From an uncultured Prevotella sp. (lineage in GTDB: Bacteria; Bacteroidota; Bacteroidia; Bacteroidales; Bacteroidaceae): 12,829 bases of DNA. The stretch's first letter is position 1, and each line of letters starts with the position of its first letter. The stretch lies in contig CAAGFF010000019.1 of the NCBI GenBank assembly GCA_900769055.1, positions 1-12,829 on the forward strand. The letters run 5' to 3'. Shown piece after piece: positions 1 through 7,193 of this stretch. The notes beneath the pieces were generated by a model that was not told the DNA's origin, did not search any database, and was given only the letters and a program-made list of their open reading frames with translations. A program made the position numbers and the translations under genes.

Positions 1-635
1 ACCATGCTCTGGTCCATGCGGTAGAAGGCGAGCCTGTTGCCGTCCGGGCTCCAGAATAGTCCTCCCTCAATGCCGAACTCGTTGCGGTGTACACTTTGCC
101 CATATACAATGTCCCTGCTTCCGTCTGTGGTCAGTTGACGGGTGTTTCCGTTTCCGTCACAAACAAACAGCTGGTTGTCCTTGACGAATGCCGTAGCCTT
201 CGATACCTTGTTCCATTCCTCGGTCTCGCTGCCGCTTACTGTCCCTTTCCATGCCACCTTGCCGGTCTTCCAGTCTACGAGTGCTCTCTCCTTGCCGTCA
301 GAGAGCAATACGAGAGACTTGTCTGCATAGGGGAATTGGGCATAGAGCAGGCTCCTGACCTTTAGTCCCGACCACGCTTTGACGTTGTCGAGCGTGAGCA
401 GAGTCTTCTCCTTGCCGCTTCTTTTGTCCACGATGAAGCATTCCTCCACGTCCAGATGTATAAGCTCGTCGCCCCACCATGTGGTGAACTTATTCTTAGG
501 AACCATGTTGCGGTAGTTGTTTCCGCCGTAGTTCAGGTCCTCCAGTGTGAATTGCTTTGTCTGTGCAGATGCGCTAATCGGTATCATGGTCAGAAACAGT
601 ATCTTGGCCAACAGCCTCAGAGTCTTAGTCGTCAT
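1..635 (-). CDS. S9 family peptidase, DPP-IV type (N-terminal part, cut by window edge)
   Basis: This gene encodes the N-terminal 211 residues of a secreted prolyl-specific peptidase of the dipeptidyl peptidase IV / prolyl tripeptidyl peptidase group, which release short N-terminal peptides after proline in the periplasm. The ATG at 633-635 gives a signal peptide (basic MTTKTLRLLAK, hydrophobic ILFLTMIPISASA, likely cleavage before QT). The mature part looks like the start of the eight-bladed beta-propeller. Residues 195-211 (WSPDGNRLAFYRMDQSM) match the blade motif that is well conserved in this family. The Ser/Asp/His triad would lie in the C-terminal alpha/beta-hydrolase domain outside the window. 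The start codon lies inside the end of the methyltransferase gene (11-bp overlap), so the two are probably translated together. No good Shine-Dalgarno site is visible, which is usual in this phylum. The exact specificity (di- or tripeptidyl) cannot be told from this part. Confidence 0.87.
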   Translation of the reverse strand, partial: MTTKTLRLLAKILFLTMIPISASAQTKQFTLEDLNYGGNNYRNMVPKNKFTTWWGDELIHLDVEECFIVDKRSGKEKTLLTLDNVKAWSGLKVRSLLYAQFPYADKSLVLLSDGKERALVDWKTGKVAWKGTVSGSETEEWNKVSKATAFVKDNQLFVCDGNGNTRQLTTDGSRDIVYGQSVHRNEFGIEGGLFWSPDGNRLAFYRMDQSM

Positions 636-2169
636 AATCGAAACCGTTATCTTTAAAGTTCTTCTTGCCTCCCTTGCGGCCTTTCCTGTCGTCCTTGCCA
701 AACTTGCGGTCGCCTTTAGCTCCCCACTTGTTGTCCTTTCCTCCCTTGCGGTCGCCTTTGCCGAATAATTTTTCCTCACGTCCCTTACCGAAGCGGCGTC
801 CCTCGCCTCTGTCTTCGTTGTCACGCTGTCGGCGACCGAAGCGCGGTGACTTGTCTTCCATGCGCTCCTTCTGCCTTTCCAACGACAGGAACTTGAACGA
901 CCTGATGTCGCTGCCCTCGTTCTCTTCCTCGGCAGTAATTCTCTCCTTGAACTCACGATTCTTCTTGAACCTGTGCTTCTGAGCCATCTCAGCCTTGTCC
1001 TTTTCTGTCTTGACGATGCCTCCCTCGGAACGGAACTCCTTGAACTTGCCGTCAAACATAGAGTATTTGCGGAACTCGCATTCCAACGACCCGTTGAATA
1101 CGGGAATCTTTATTGAAGGCTTCAGACCTATCTGCTCGAAGCATTCCTCGCGGTAGCTCAATATCCATGCGTCGTTGCCCGTGAAGGCGTGTTTCAGCCT
1201 CTCGCCAATCATCTTGTATGTAGCAAGTAGGTTTGGCGTGGATATACGCTCGCCGTATGGAGGATTGGTTATGATGATTGACTTCTCTGCTGGTTGTGTG
1301 AAGTCCTTGAAGTCCTGCGGGTCCACAGTTATGTCCTTAGTGAGCCCTGCTGCCCTGACGTTGAGTCTTGCAGTGTTCACAGCCTTCATGTCTACGTCGT
1401 AGCCGTAAATATGGTGTTCGAACTCCCTTTCCTGCGAATCATCGTTGTAAATGGTGTCGAAAAGTTCTTGGTCGAAATCTGGCCATTTCTCGAAAGCAAA
1501 TTCCTTGCGGAATACTCCCGGTGAGATGTTTCTGGCTATCAGTGCAGCCTCAATGAGCAATGTACCGGAGCCACACATCGGGTCGATGAAATCAGTTTCT
1601 CCCTTCCAGCCCGACATGAGAATCATTCCTGCTGCGAGAACCTCGTTCAGCGGTGCCTCCACGCTCTCCTGCCTGTAGCCCCTGCGGTGCAGGCTCTCGC
1701 CACTTGAGTCGAGGCACAGTGTTGCCTTGTCCTCGGCTATGTGGATGTGCAGTCTGATATCGGGGTTTGTTATCGAGATGTTTGGCCTTGTTCCTGTTTT
1801 CTGTCTGAACTGGTCTACGATGGCATCCTTAACCTTGTATGTCACAAAGCGTGAGTTGCGGAACTCCTCTGAGTATACTACAGAGTCTACAGAGAATGTC
1901 TTTCCTTCTGGAATATACTCTGCCCAGTCAATGGTCTGAACCTCGTTGTAAACGTCATCAGCCGAGTTGGCCTTGAAGTGTCGTATTGGTTTTAGGATGC
2001 GGATAGCCGTGTGCAACTGGAAGTTGGCACGATACATCATTTCCTTGTCACCGGAGAACGATACCATTCTCCTTCCTATTTGCACGTTGTTTGCACCCAG
2101 TTGGGTGAGCTCCTGCGCCAAGACAGGTTCCAGGCCCATGAATGTCTTGGCAATGAGTTCAAATTCCAT
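625..2169 (-). CDS. rlmL: THUMP-domain 23S rRNA (guanine-N2)-methyltransferase, RlmL type, with a basic tail
   Basis: This is a SAM-dependent RNA methyltransferase, by family the enzyme that makes m2G in 23S rRNA (position 2445 in E. coli numbering). It has 514 residues. Residues 1-60 are the ferredoxin-like leader, about 60-155 the THUMP RNA-binding domain, and about 165-375 the Rossmann methyltransferase. SAM-binding motif I is DPMCGSGTLLIEAAL (196-210), and the catalytic NPPY motif is TNPPYGER (301-308). The E. coli protein is a 702-residue RlmK/RlmL fusion; this one has only the RlmL half. From about 396 to 514 a low-complexity tail follows, rich in K, R, G and D (KGDRKGG, KFGKDDRKGRKGG), presumably disordered and RNA-binding. 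The gene lies 36 bp after cysE and overlaps the peptidase gene. The family is clear; the exact target base is inferred. Confidence 0.9.
   Translation of the reverse strand: MEFELIAKTFMGLEPVLAQELTQLGANNVQIGRRMVSFSGDKEMMYRANFQLHTAIRILKPIRHFKANSADDVYNEVQTIDWAEYIPEGKTFSVDSVVYSEEFRNSRFVTYKVKDAIVDQFRQKTGTRPNISITNPDIRLHIHIAEDKATLCLDSSGESLHRRGYRQESVEAPLNEVLAAGMILMSGWKGETDFIDPMCGSGTLLIEAALIARNISPGVFRKEFAFEKWPDFDQELFDTIYNDDSQEREFEHHIYGYDVDMKAVNTARLNVRAAGLTKDITVDPQDFKDFTQPAEKSIIITNPPYGERISTPNLLATYKMIGERLKHAFTGNDAWILSYREECFEQIGLKPSIKIPVFNGSLECEFRKYSMFDGKFKEFRSEGGIVKTEKDKAEMAQKHRFKKNREFKERITAEEENEGSDIRSFKFLSLERQKERMEDKSPRFGRRQRDNEDRGEGRRFGKGREEKLFGKGDRKGGKDNKWGAKGDRKFGKDDRKGRKGGKKNFKDNGFDYDD
703..759. repeat. 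15-bp direct repeat inside the basic tail of the methyltransferase gene
   Basis: CTTGCGGTCGCCTTT occurs at 703-717 and again at 745-759, exactly 42 bp (14 codons) apart. A partial copy lies near 672-683. On the coding strand each encodes K-G-D-R-K. The repeat keeps the reading frame, so copy-number changes by slippage or recombination would lengthen or shorten the basic tail without a frameshift. Confidence 0.75.
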
Positions 2170-2205
2170 TTTCTTATTGATATTTTAAATGTTGTTTCTT
2201 ATCTG

Positions 2206-3099
2206 TTATTTCTTGTTTATCTTTGTTGTCTGAGGCTCCATGTCCTCAGTTACCCACACGTTGGCCCCAACTACGCATCCCTCGCCAATGGTTATTCGTC
2301 CAAGGATGGTGGCGTTGGCGTAGACGATTACGTTGTCTTCCAGTATCGGGTGGCGTGGTATGCCCTTTATCGGGTTGCCGTAGCCGTCGAGTGGGAAGCT
2401 TTTGGCTCCGAGCGTCACTCCCTGATATAGCTTTACGTTGTCGCCTATGATACAGGTAGCGCCAATAACCACACCCGTACCATGGTCAATGGTGAAATAC
2501 TTACCAATTGTGGCCTGCGGATGTATGTCGATACCTGTTTCCGAATGCGCCATCTCTGTGATGATGCGTGGAATGAGCGGTACGCCGAGCAGGTGCAGCT
2601 CATGGGCTATACGGTAGTTGGTCAGAGCCTTGATAACGGGATAGCAGGCTATAATCTCAGCATAGCTCTCTGCGGCGGGGTCTCCGCAGTAGGCTGCCGT
2701 GACGTCTGTTGCGAGCGTCTTCCTTATCTCTGGCAGTTTCTCCACCAATCGTGTGGCAATCTCCTCGGCAGCCTCCCGTCTTTCCGTGGCATCCCTGGCC
2801 TGACCGTTGTCTTCTTCTCCGAAGCACAGTCCGGCCAGTATCTGCTCGGTAAGCAACTTGTGGAGCTTCTCCACGTTGACGCCTATCTGGTATTTTATGG
2901 TTCTGAGGTTTACTGATGATTTGCCGTAATAACCGGGAAACAATATTGCCCTTGACAAATCGATTATGTCTTCAAGCATCTTGCCTGAAGGAAGCGGGTC
3001 TCCGTCCGTATGCTGGTGAAACAGGCCTTTCAGCGATTTCTCTTCCGAAAGGGTGTCTACTGTTTGTGTCAGTATGTGAGTCAGCTGCTGAGTACTCAT
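2206..3099 (-). CDS. cysE: Serine O-acetyltransferase (long N-terminal form)
   Basis: This enzyme transfers an acetyl group from acetyl-CoA to L-serine to make O-acetylserine, the first committed step of cysteine synthesis in the cytoplasm. It has 297 residues: a helical N-terminal domain (about 1-180) and a C-terminal left-handed beta-helix of hexapeptide repeats (about 185-287). The catalytic dyad is visible: D191 in DIHP and H206 in DHGTG, 15 residues apart as in E. coli CysE (D143/H158). The stretch GVVIGATCIIGDNVKLYQGVTLGA is the CoA-binding coil. The end is short (EPQTTKINKK) and lacks the terminal isoleucine that other serine acetyltransferases use to dock into cysteine synthase, so complex formation is doubtful. 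It is the first gene of the minus-strand operon, with a TAATTTTG box 34 bp upstream of the start. The neighbours have no evident link to sulfur metabolism. Confidence 0.93.
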   Translation of the reverse strand: MSTQQLTHILTQTVDTLSEEKSLKGLFHQHTDGDPLPSGKMLEDIIDLSRAILFPGYYGKSSVNLRTIKYQIGVNVEKLHKLLTEQILAGLCFGEEDNGQARDATERREAAEEIATRLVEKLPEIRKTLATDVTAAYCGDPAAESYAEIIACYPVIKALTNYRIAHELHLLGVPLIPRIITEMAHSETGIDIHPQATIGKYFTIDHGTGVVIGATCIIGDNVKLYQGVTLGAKSFPLDGYGNPIKGIPRHPILEDNVIVYANATILGRITIGEGCVVGANVWVTEDMEPQTTKINKK

Positions 3100-3132
3100 C
3101 TATGTAATGTTGCTCGCGATTATAATTGCGGA

Positions 3133-3140
3133 CAAAATTA
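3133..3140 (-). promoter_or_regulatory. Bacteroidetes-type -7 box for the cysE operon
   Basis: Read on the minus strand this is TAATTTTG, a full match to the Bacteroidetes consensus TAnnTTTG. A start site about 7 bp downstream would leave a leader of roughly 25-30 nt before the cysE ATG at 3097-3099. No convincing TTTG-like -33 element is seen upstream. Confidence 0.6.
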
Positions 3141-3184
3141 CGAATAATTGTTGGATTACGGAAGATAATAAGTGTTAATAATCA

Positions 3185-3198
3185 TTTCGCATGCGAAA
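3185..3198. promoter_or_regulatory. 14-bp perfect palindrome, candidate operator between divergent promoters
   Basis: TTTCGCATGCGAAA is its own reverse complement. It lies between the two divergent -7 boxes (3133-3140 and 3257-3264), about 45-60 bp from each, where a dimeric regulator could act on one or both promoters. There is no loop, so it is unlikely to be an RNA hairpin. The regulator is unknown. Confidence 0.45.
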
Positions 3199-3218
3199 AA
3201 TATGACATGAAACACAAT

Positions 3219-3247
3219 TGTAACACCTGTTTAAAGTCCGTGTAACA
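3219..3247. repeat. TGTAACA direct repeats upstream of the phosphate transporter promoter
   Basis: TGTAACA occurs at 3219-3225 and at 3241-3247, 22 bp apart (about two helical turns), ending 10 bp before the -7 box at 3257. Such spacing suits two protomers of an activator on the same DNA face. This is a weak pattern based on two short copies. Confidence 0.3.
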
Positions 3248-3256
3248 TGGCGGCGA

Positions 3257-3264
3257 TAATTTTG
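3257..3264 (+). promoter_or_regulatory. Bacteroidetes-type -7 box for the phosphate transporter gene
   Basis: TAATTTTG matches TAnnTTTG and is followed by C, as in many strong promoters of this phylum. Transcription would begin near 3271, giving a leader of about 30 nt. No clear -33 TTTG is present; GTTTAAAG at 3229-3236 is the nearest candidate but sits somewhat too far upstream. The box is identical to the one facing cysE. Confidence 0.6.
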
Positions 3265-3299
3265 CATGCAGAATAACAAAGTATCATTAAAACAGTTTG

Positions 3300-5558
3300 A
3301 TGGAAACAATTTATCTAATTATTGTGGTCTTTCTGCTAGGTCTTGCAGTATTCGACCTCTTCGTCGGTGTTAGCAACGACGCTGTCAACTTCCTTCAGTC
3401 GGCCATTGGTGCCAAGGTTGCTACTTTCCGCAAGGTGATGATAGTCGCCTCGCTCGGTGTTGTCATAGGAGCCGTGATGTCCTCGGGCATGATGGACGTG
3501 ACACGCCATGGAATAATGCTTCCTCTGCATTACTCTTTCCATGAGGTGATGGTGATTTTCCTTGCCGTAATGGTTACTGACGTTATTGTCCTTGACATGT
3601 TCAACACTTTGGGTATGCCCACCTCCACAACGGTGTCTTTAGTATTCGAGCTTCTTGGCGGAACGTTTGCCATTGCCCTTCTGAAGATGTCCGCCGACCC
3701 GTCATTGGCATTCTCCGACCTGCTGAACACCGATAAGGCGTTGTCAGTAATTATTGCCATCTTCGTATCGGTTGCCGTAGCTTTCTTCTTTGGTGTCATA
3801 GTGCAGTGGATTTCGCGAGTCGTGTTTACCTTCAATTATGGTAAGCACTCGCGTTATTCGATAGCCATATTCGGAGGCATAGCCTTCACGGCATTGGCCT
3901 ACTTCATCTTCCTTAAGGGACTTGGCAAGTCGCCCTATATCTCTGATATGGTACGTGAATGGATTAGCGCAAACATGAGTCTGCTGCTTTTGGGTACCTT
4001 TGTCGCCAGCACCCTTGTCATGCAGCTTCTTCACCTCATGCGTGTGAACATTTTCCGCTTCATTGTCCTCATGGGAACATTTGCCCTTGCGATGGCCTTT
4101 GCTGGTAACGACCTTGTAAACTTTATTGGTGTGCCTCTTGCTGGCCTCGACTCGTATGTCGACTATACGACCAATGGCGGTGGTATGACTCCAGACACGT
4201 TCCTTATGTCGTCGCTCATGGAGAGTGCCAAGACACCACCTTTCTATCTCCTTGGTGCTGGCTTGATAATGATTATCGCCATGGTGACGTCTAAGAAGGC
4301 ACAGAATGTCATAAAGACCAGTGTTGACCTGAGCCGTCAGGATGAGGGTGACGAGATGTTCGGAAGCAGTAAGGCTGCCCGCAGCATTGTCAGGTTCTGT
4401 CAGGAAACAGCCGACTGGGCAAGTTCCGTTACCTCACGCGTGCCTGCCCTGAGAGCTGTCTCCCGTTGGGTGGATGGCCGTTTCAATCAGAAGGATGTCG
4501 TTCTCGACAATGGTGCCGCCTTCGATGTGGTACGTGCTGCCGTCAACCTTGTGCTTGCTTCAATGCTCATTACCATAGGTACAAACTATAAGTTGCCGCT
4601 GTCAACGACCTACGTGACATTCATGGTTGCCATGGGTACCAGTCTTGCTGACCATGCGTGGAGCCGTGAGAGTGCTGTGTTCCGCGTCACTGGAGTGATA
4701 TCTGTAATTGGCGGATGGTTCATCACGGCAGGCGTGGCCTTTGCTGTTGGTGGTATTGTGGCCTTTGCCATGAGATTTGGTGGCATCATCGTTCAGCTTG
4801 CGTTCATCGCCCTTGTAGTATTCGTGCTTGTACGCTCCAACAAGGCGTTCAAGAAGAAAAGCAGTGCTGCCGACAATGATGAGACCTATAGGCTGATGAT
4901 GAGAAGCCGCGATCCGGAAATCGTTTGGGACTTGCTGCGCAAGCATGTCTCCAGAGTACAGACGCAGATGGCCGATTTTGCACTGGCACAGTATAATGAG
5001 ATTGTCAGCGGACTTGTTGACAACAAGCCCAGCTCGCTGCGCCGTGTGTCGCGTGACTTGCGCAAGAACCGTGAGATGCTGAAGAAGCTGCGCAGGCAGG
5101 AGATGCTCGCCCTGAGACGCATACCTGTAGATATGGCCATCGAGCGTAACACATGGTTCCATGTAGGTATCAACGCGTCCATGCAGTACATTTATGGACT
5201 GATGCGTATGCTCGATCCGATAAAGGAGCATGTAGACAACAATTTCAATCCGCTGCCCGATGAGCTTGCAGCAGAATACAAACCCCTTCAGACACGCATC
5301 TGCTCGTTGCTAAATGATACCAGCTCATGCGTTGCCACCAGCCGGTTTGATGAATACCGTGAGGTTCTTGCCGAGGCCGACAAGCTAAAGGACGAGCTGT
5401 CGGTTGTGCGCAAGAAGCATATTGACAGGATGCAGTCGGCTCATAACGCTAACCTGCAGGTGTCGCTCGTCTACCTTAACCTCTTGCAGGAGAGCCAGCA
5501 GCTGCTCAGCAACATGCGTCATCAGCTCAGGGCTGCGAAGAAATTCATGGATGACTGA
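3300..5558 (+). CDS. Inorganic phosphate transporter, PiT family, with fused PhoU-like C-terminal domain
   Basis: This is an inner-membrane phosphate permease of the PiT family, which carries phosphate (often as a metal complex) with a cation. It has 752 residues counted from the ATG at 3300. The two inverted halves each show the family signature: GVSNDAVN (23-30) in the first and AGNDLVN (268-274) in the second. Other conserved pieces are PTSTT (107-111) and LPLSTTYVTFMVAMGTSLADHAW (432-454). A soluble loop (about 331-405) splits the membrane part. After the last membrane segment (about 496-512), residues 517-752 form a charged, helical cytoplasmic domain that resembles PhoU/DUF47 proteins. 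These are separate regulators in many bacteria, so here transporter and regulator appear fused. A TTG just before the ATG could also serve as start but adds only one residue. The lipoprotein gene 69 bp downstream may be co-transcribed. Confidence 0.9.
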   Translation: METIYLIIVVFLLGLAVFDLFVGVSNDAVNFLQSAIGAKVATFRKVMIVASLGVVIGAVMSSGMMDVTRHGIMLPLHYSFHEVMVIFLAVMVTDVIVLDMFNTLGMPTSTTVSLVFELLGGTFAIALLKMSADPSLAFSDLLNTDKALSVIIAIFVSVAVAFFFGVIVQWISRVVFTFNYGKHSRYSIAIFGGIAFTALAYFIFLKGLGKSPYISDMVREWISANMSLLLLGTFVASTLVMQLLHLMRVNIFRFIVLMGTFALAMAFAGNDLVNFIGVPLAGLDSYVDYTTNGGGMTPDTFLMSSLMESAKTPPFYLLGAGLIMIIAMVTSKKAQNVIKTSVDLSRQDEGDEMFGSSKAARSIVRFCQETADWASSVTSRVPALRAVSRWVDGRFNQKDVVLDNGAAFDVVRAAVNLVLASMLITIGTNYKLPLSTTYVTFMVAMGTSLADHAWSRESAVFRVTGVISVIGGWFITAGVAFAVGGIVAFAMRFGGIIVQLAFIALVVFVLVRSNKAFKKKSSAADNDETYRLMMRSRDPEIVWDLLRKHVSRVQTQMADFALAQYNEIVSGLVDNKPSSLRRVSRDLRKNREMLKKLRRQEMLALRRIPVDMAIERNTWFHVGINASMQYIYGLMRMLDPIKEHVDNNFNPLPDELAAEYKPLQTRICSLLNDTSSCVATSRFDEYREVLAEADKLKDELSVVRKKHIDRMQSAHNANLQVSLVYLNLLQESQQLLSNMRHQLRAAKKFMDD

Positions 5559-5627
5559 TAAAAAATAGTATTTCTGCAACTTTTGGTCAGGAGCTTGCGT
5601 CAAACAGATAATCAAACATTTAGGATT

Positions 5628-6347
5628 ATGAATAAAATGACGTTTAAATTCCTGGCCATTCTTTTGGCCTTTGTTGCGGTTTCCTGCTCATCGGGGAATT
5701 CAAAGAAAAACAATAGTGACAATAAGGACATGTCATCACGACATGTAGCGAGCCTCCCGTATTTCAAGAGGATAGTACTTAATGGTGCCTTCGAGGTATA
5801 CTACGAGCAGTCAGATTCATTGAGTGTAGAGATTCGTGGAACTAAGGAGGTCGAGAGAAACGTAGTTGTGAAGGTTGAGAATGAGACGCTCGACATCAGT
5901 CTGTCCAATAAGGATTTGCTGCGCCTCAACCGTACAAGGGCCGCAACAGTATATATATCCTCACCAGACCTGGTTGGAGTTGTAATGCGTGGTGCCGGCG
6001 ACTTTGAGGCCAAGGGAACCATTGATACCGATACGCTCGACATACAGCTGCTTGGTGCTGGAAACATAGAGTTCGACAACATCCTCTGCGACAACGCATA
6101 TTTCTATCTGCGTGGCGCAGGCAACATAGACGTAGACAACATTACGTCCCAGAACACCGAGATACAGCTCATGGGTGTTGGTCAGGCAGATGTAAACTTT
6201 GTCAACTCCGGCAATCTGAAATGTGAGCTGAAGGGTGTCGGCAACATCGATGTAGAGGGTGATGTACGCACGTTCACCAAGAAAGTGTCTGGAACAGGCA
6301 GCATAGATACTGACGAGCTTAAGGTGGGAGGAGTAAAAGGAAAATAG
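5628..6347 (+). CDS. Lipoprotein with head GIN domain (DUF2807)
   Basis: This is a 239-residue predicted lipoprotein of the DUF2807 / head GIN domain family; its function is not established (often labelled putative auto-transporter adhesin). The ATG at 5628 gives a typical lipoprotein signal (MNKMTFKFLAILLAFVAVSC, lipidated C20), which is why it is preferred over an in-frame TTG at 5583. A polar Ser/Asn/Lys linker (21-38) leads to the domain (about 43-235). A G-x-G turn recurs at 122, 143, 163, 183, 203 and 222, usually followed by I-D/E-x-D as in GAGNIDVDN and GVGNIDVEG. This near-perfect 20-residue period is what a right-handed beta-helix would show. Sorting to the outer membrane or cell surface is likely but not proven. 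A hairpin with a T-run ends the unit about 80 bp after the stop. Confidence 0.85.
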   Translation: MNKMTFKFLAILLAFVAVSCSSGNSKKNNSDNKDMSSRHVASLPYFKRIVLNGAFEVYYEQSDSLSVEIRGTKEVERNVVVKVENETLDISLSNKDLLRLNRTRAATVYISSPDLVGVVMRGAGDFEAKGTIDTDTLDIQLLGAGNIEFDNILCDNAYFYLRGAGNIDVDNITSQNTEIQLMGVGQADVNFVNSGNLKCELKGVGNIDVEGDVRTFTKKVSGTGSIDTDELKVGGVKGK

Positions 6348-6400
6348 CCACTTTGAGGTTTCGTTACCTAATCTATGGAAAACCAAAAAACTGCAAAAAA

Positions 6401-6433
6401 GTTTTCTCATTCCACCAAATATAATTACCTTTG
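6401..6433 (+). promoter_or_regulatory. Promoter for the nucleotidyltransferase gene cluster
   Basis: TACCTTTG at 6426-6433 is an exact TAnnTTTG -7 box, and GTTTTC at 6401-6406 is an acceptable -33 element with a spacer of about 19 bp. Transcription should start near 6440, inside the loop of the hairpin, so the new transcript would lack the 5' arm and could not form the terminator. A weak ribosome site (AAAGG, 6451-6455) lies about 13 nt before the ATG. Confidence 0.6.
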
Positions 6434-6464
6434 TACCAAATTTCAAGTACAAAGGTATTTTTTT
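6426..6464 (+). terminator. Perfect 11-bp hairpin plus T7, probable intrinsic terminator
   Basis: TACCTTTGTAC (6426-6436) pairs perfectly with GTACAAAGGTA (6447-6457) across a 10-nt loop, and seven T residues follow at once (6458-6464). This is the form of an intrinsic terminator for the phosphate transporter/lipoprotein unit. It ends only 4 nt before the next ATG (6469). The stem is modest in G+C (4 of 11 pairs). The same bases hold a promoter box, annotated separately. Confidence 0.6.
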
Positions 6465-6468
6465 ACGT

Positions 6469-7191
6469 ATGAAATACGCTATTATAGCTGCGGGTGAAGG
6501 TTCCCGTTTGGCTGCAGAGGGAGTGTCAGAGCACAAGCCTTTGGTAAGAGTCCATGGAGAATGCCTGCTGGACAGGCTGCTGCGGATATTCGCAGACAAT
6601 GGTGCCGACGAGATTTTTGTGATTTGCAACGAGCAATATACTGATGTGGCGTGCCATTTGGAGAGGCTTGAGCGCGAGGGACTTGACGGCCACCGTATAC
6701 CCTTGAGGCATATAGTGAAGAGCACGCCCAGCTCCATGCATAGTTTCTTCGAACTCAGCAAGCTGATAGGCGAGGGACCTGTCGTGCTGACAACCGTAGA
6801 CACCATTTTCCGTCCAGATGATTTTGCCGAATACATTGTGGCCTTGGAAAAGGCACTCGCCAAAGGGTACGACGGCTTGATGGGAGTGACAGATTTTGTC
6901 GATGACGAGAAACCGCTATATGTAAGTGTTGACAGCGGCAATTCCATCACGGGTTTCCACGACCTCTGTGTAGACGGTTGCAGGTATGTCTCTGGAGGCA
7001 TATATGGCCTTGACAGCGCCTGTCTGAAGACTCTTTCTTCCTGTATGGAGAAAGGAGTGAGCCGTATGCGCAACTTCCAGCGGGCACTTGTCGTTGACGA
7101 CCGTCGCTTGTTGGCATTTCCTTTCACCAAGGTGCTCGATATTGACCATGCGTCTGATATAGCGAAAGCCGAAAAATTCCTTGCCGAGTAA
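6469..7191 (+). CDS. MobA-like nucleotidyltransferase, possibly a polyol- or sugar-phosphate cytidylyltransferase
   Basis: This 240-residue protein is a nucleotidyltransferase of the GT-A-like fold that joins an NTP to a phosphorylated sugar or polyol. The N-terminal nucleotide loop is AIIAAGEGSRL (4-14), with K23 in the HKPLV motif that follows. D111 in TTVDTIF and D225/D227 in VLDIDHASDI are the expected metal-binding acids. The length and motifs suit single-domain members such as LicC-like or inositol-1-phosphate cytidylyltransferases rather than the longer GlmU or GalU types. The sugar or polyol cannot be read from the sequence. It is first in a four-gene run and ends 2 bp before the ATP-grasp gene. 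Because a CDP-alcohol transferase follows two genes later, making a CDP-activated head group is the most economical role (inference). Confidence 0.8.
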   Translation: MKYAIIAAGEGSRLAAEGVSEHKPLVRVHGECLLDRLLRIFADNGADEIFVICNEQYTDVACHLERLEREGLDGHRIPLRHIVKSTPSSMHSFFELSKLIGEGPVVLTTVDTIFRPDDFAEYIVALEKALAKGYDGLMGVTDFVDDEKPLYVSVDSGNSITGFHDLCVDGCRYVSGGIYGLDSACLKTLSSCMEKGVSRMRNFQRALVVDDRRLLAFPFTKVLDIDHASDIAKAEKFLAE

Positions 7192-7193
7192 GT

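Noticed and set aside
625..635. The 11-bp overlap of the methyltransferase and peptidase genes as a frameshift or fusion
   Set aside because: The two frames differ, each has its own start or stop, and the peptidase begins with a proper signal peptide, so it is a simple gene overlap.
3297..3299. TTG as the start of the phosphate transporter
   Set aside because: The ATG directly after it is the more probable start and the change is only one residue.
4602..5231. Open frame of 209 codons opposite the phosphate transporter gene
   Set aside because: Shadow of a well-supported gene, with no motif and no promoter or ribosome site.
5583..5627. Upstream TTG start for the lipoprotein
   Set aside because: It would put 15 polar residues in front of the lipoprotein signal peptide and bury it; the ATG at 5628 gives a normal signal.
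5961..7130. Open frame of 389 codons on the minus strand
   Set aside because: It lies antisense across the lipoprotein, the terminator/promoter and the nucleotidyltransferase. Its protein is Ser/Arg-rich with no recognisable motif, while both plus-strand genes have clear family motifs.
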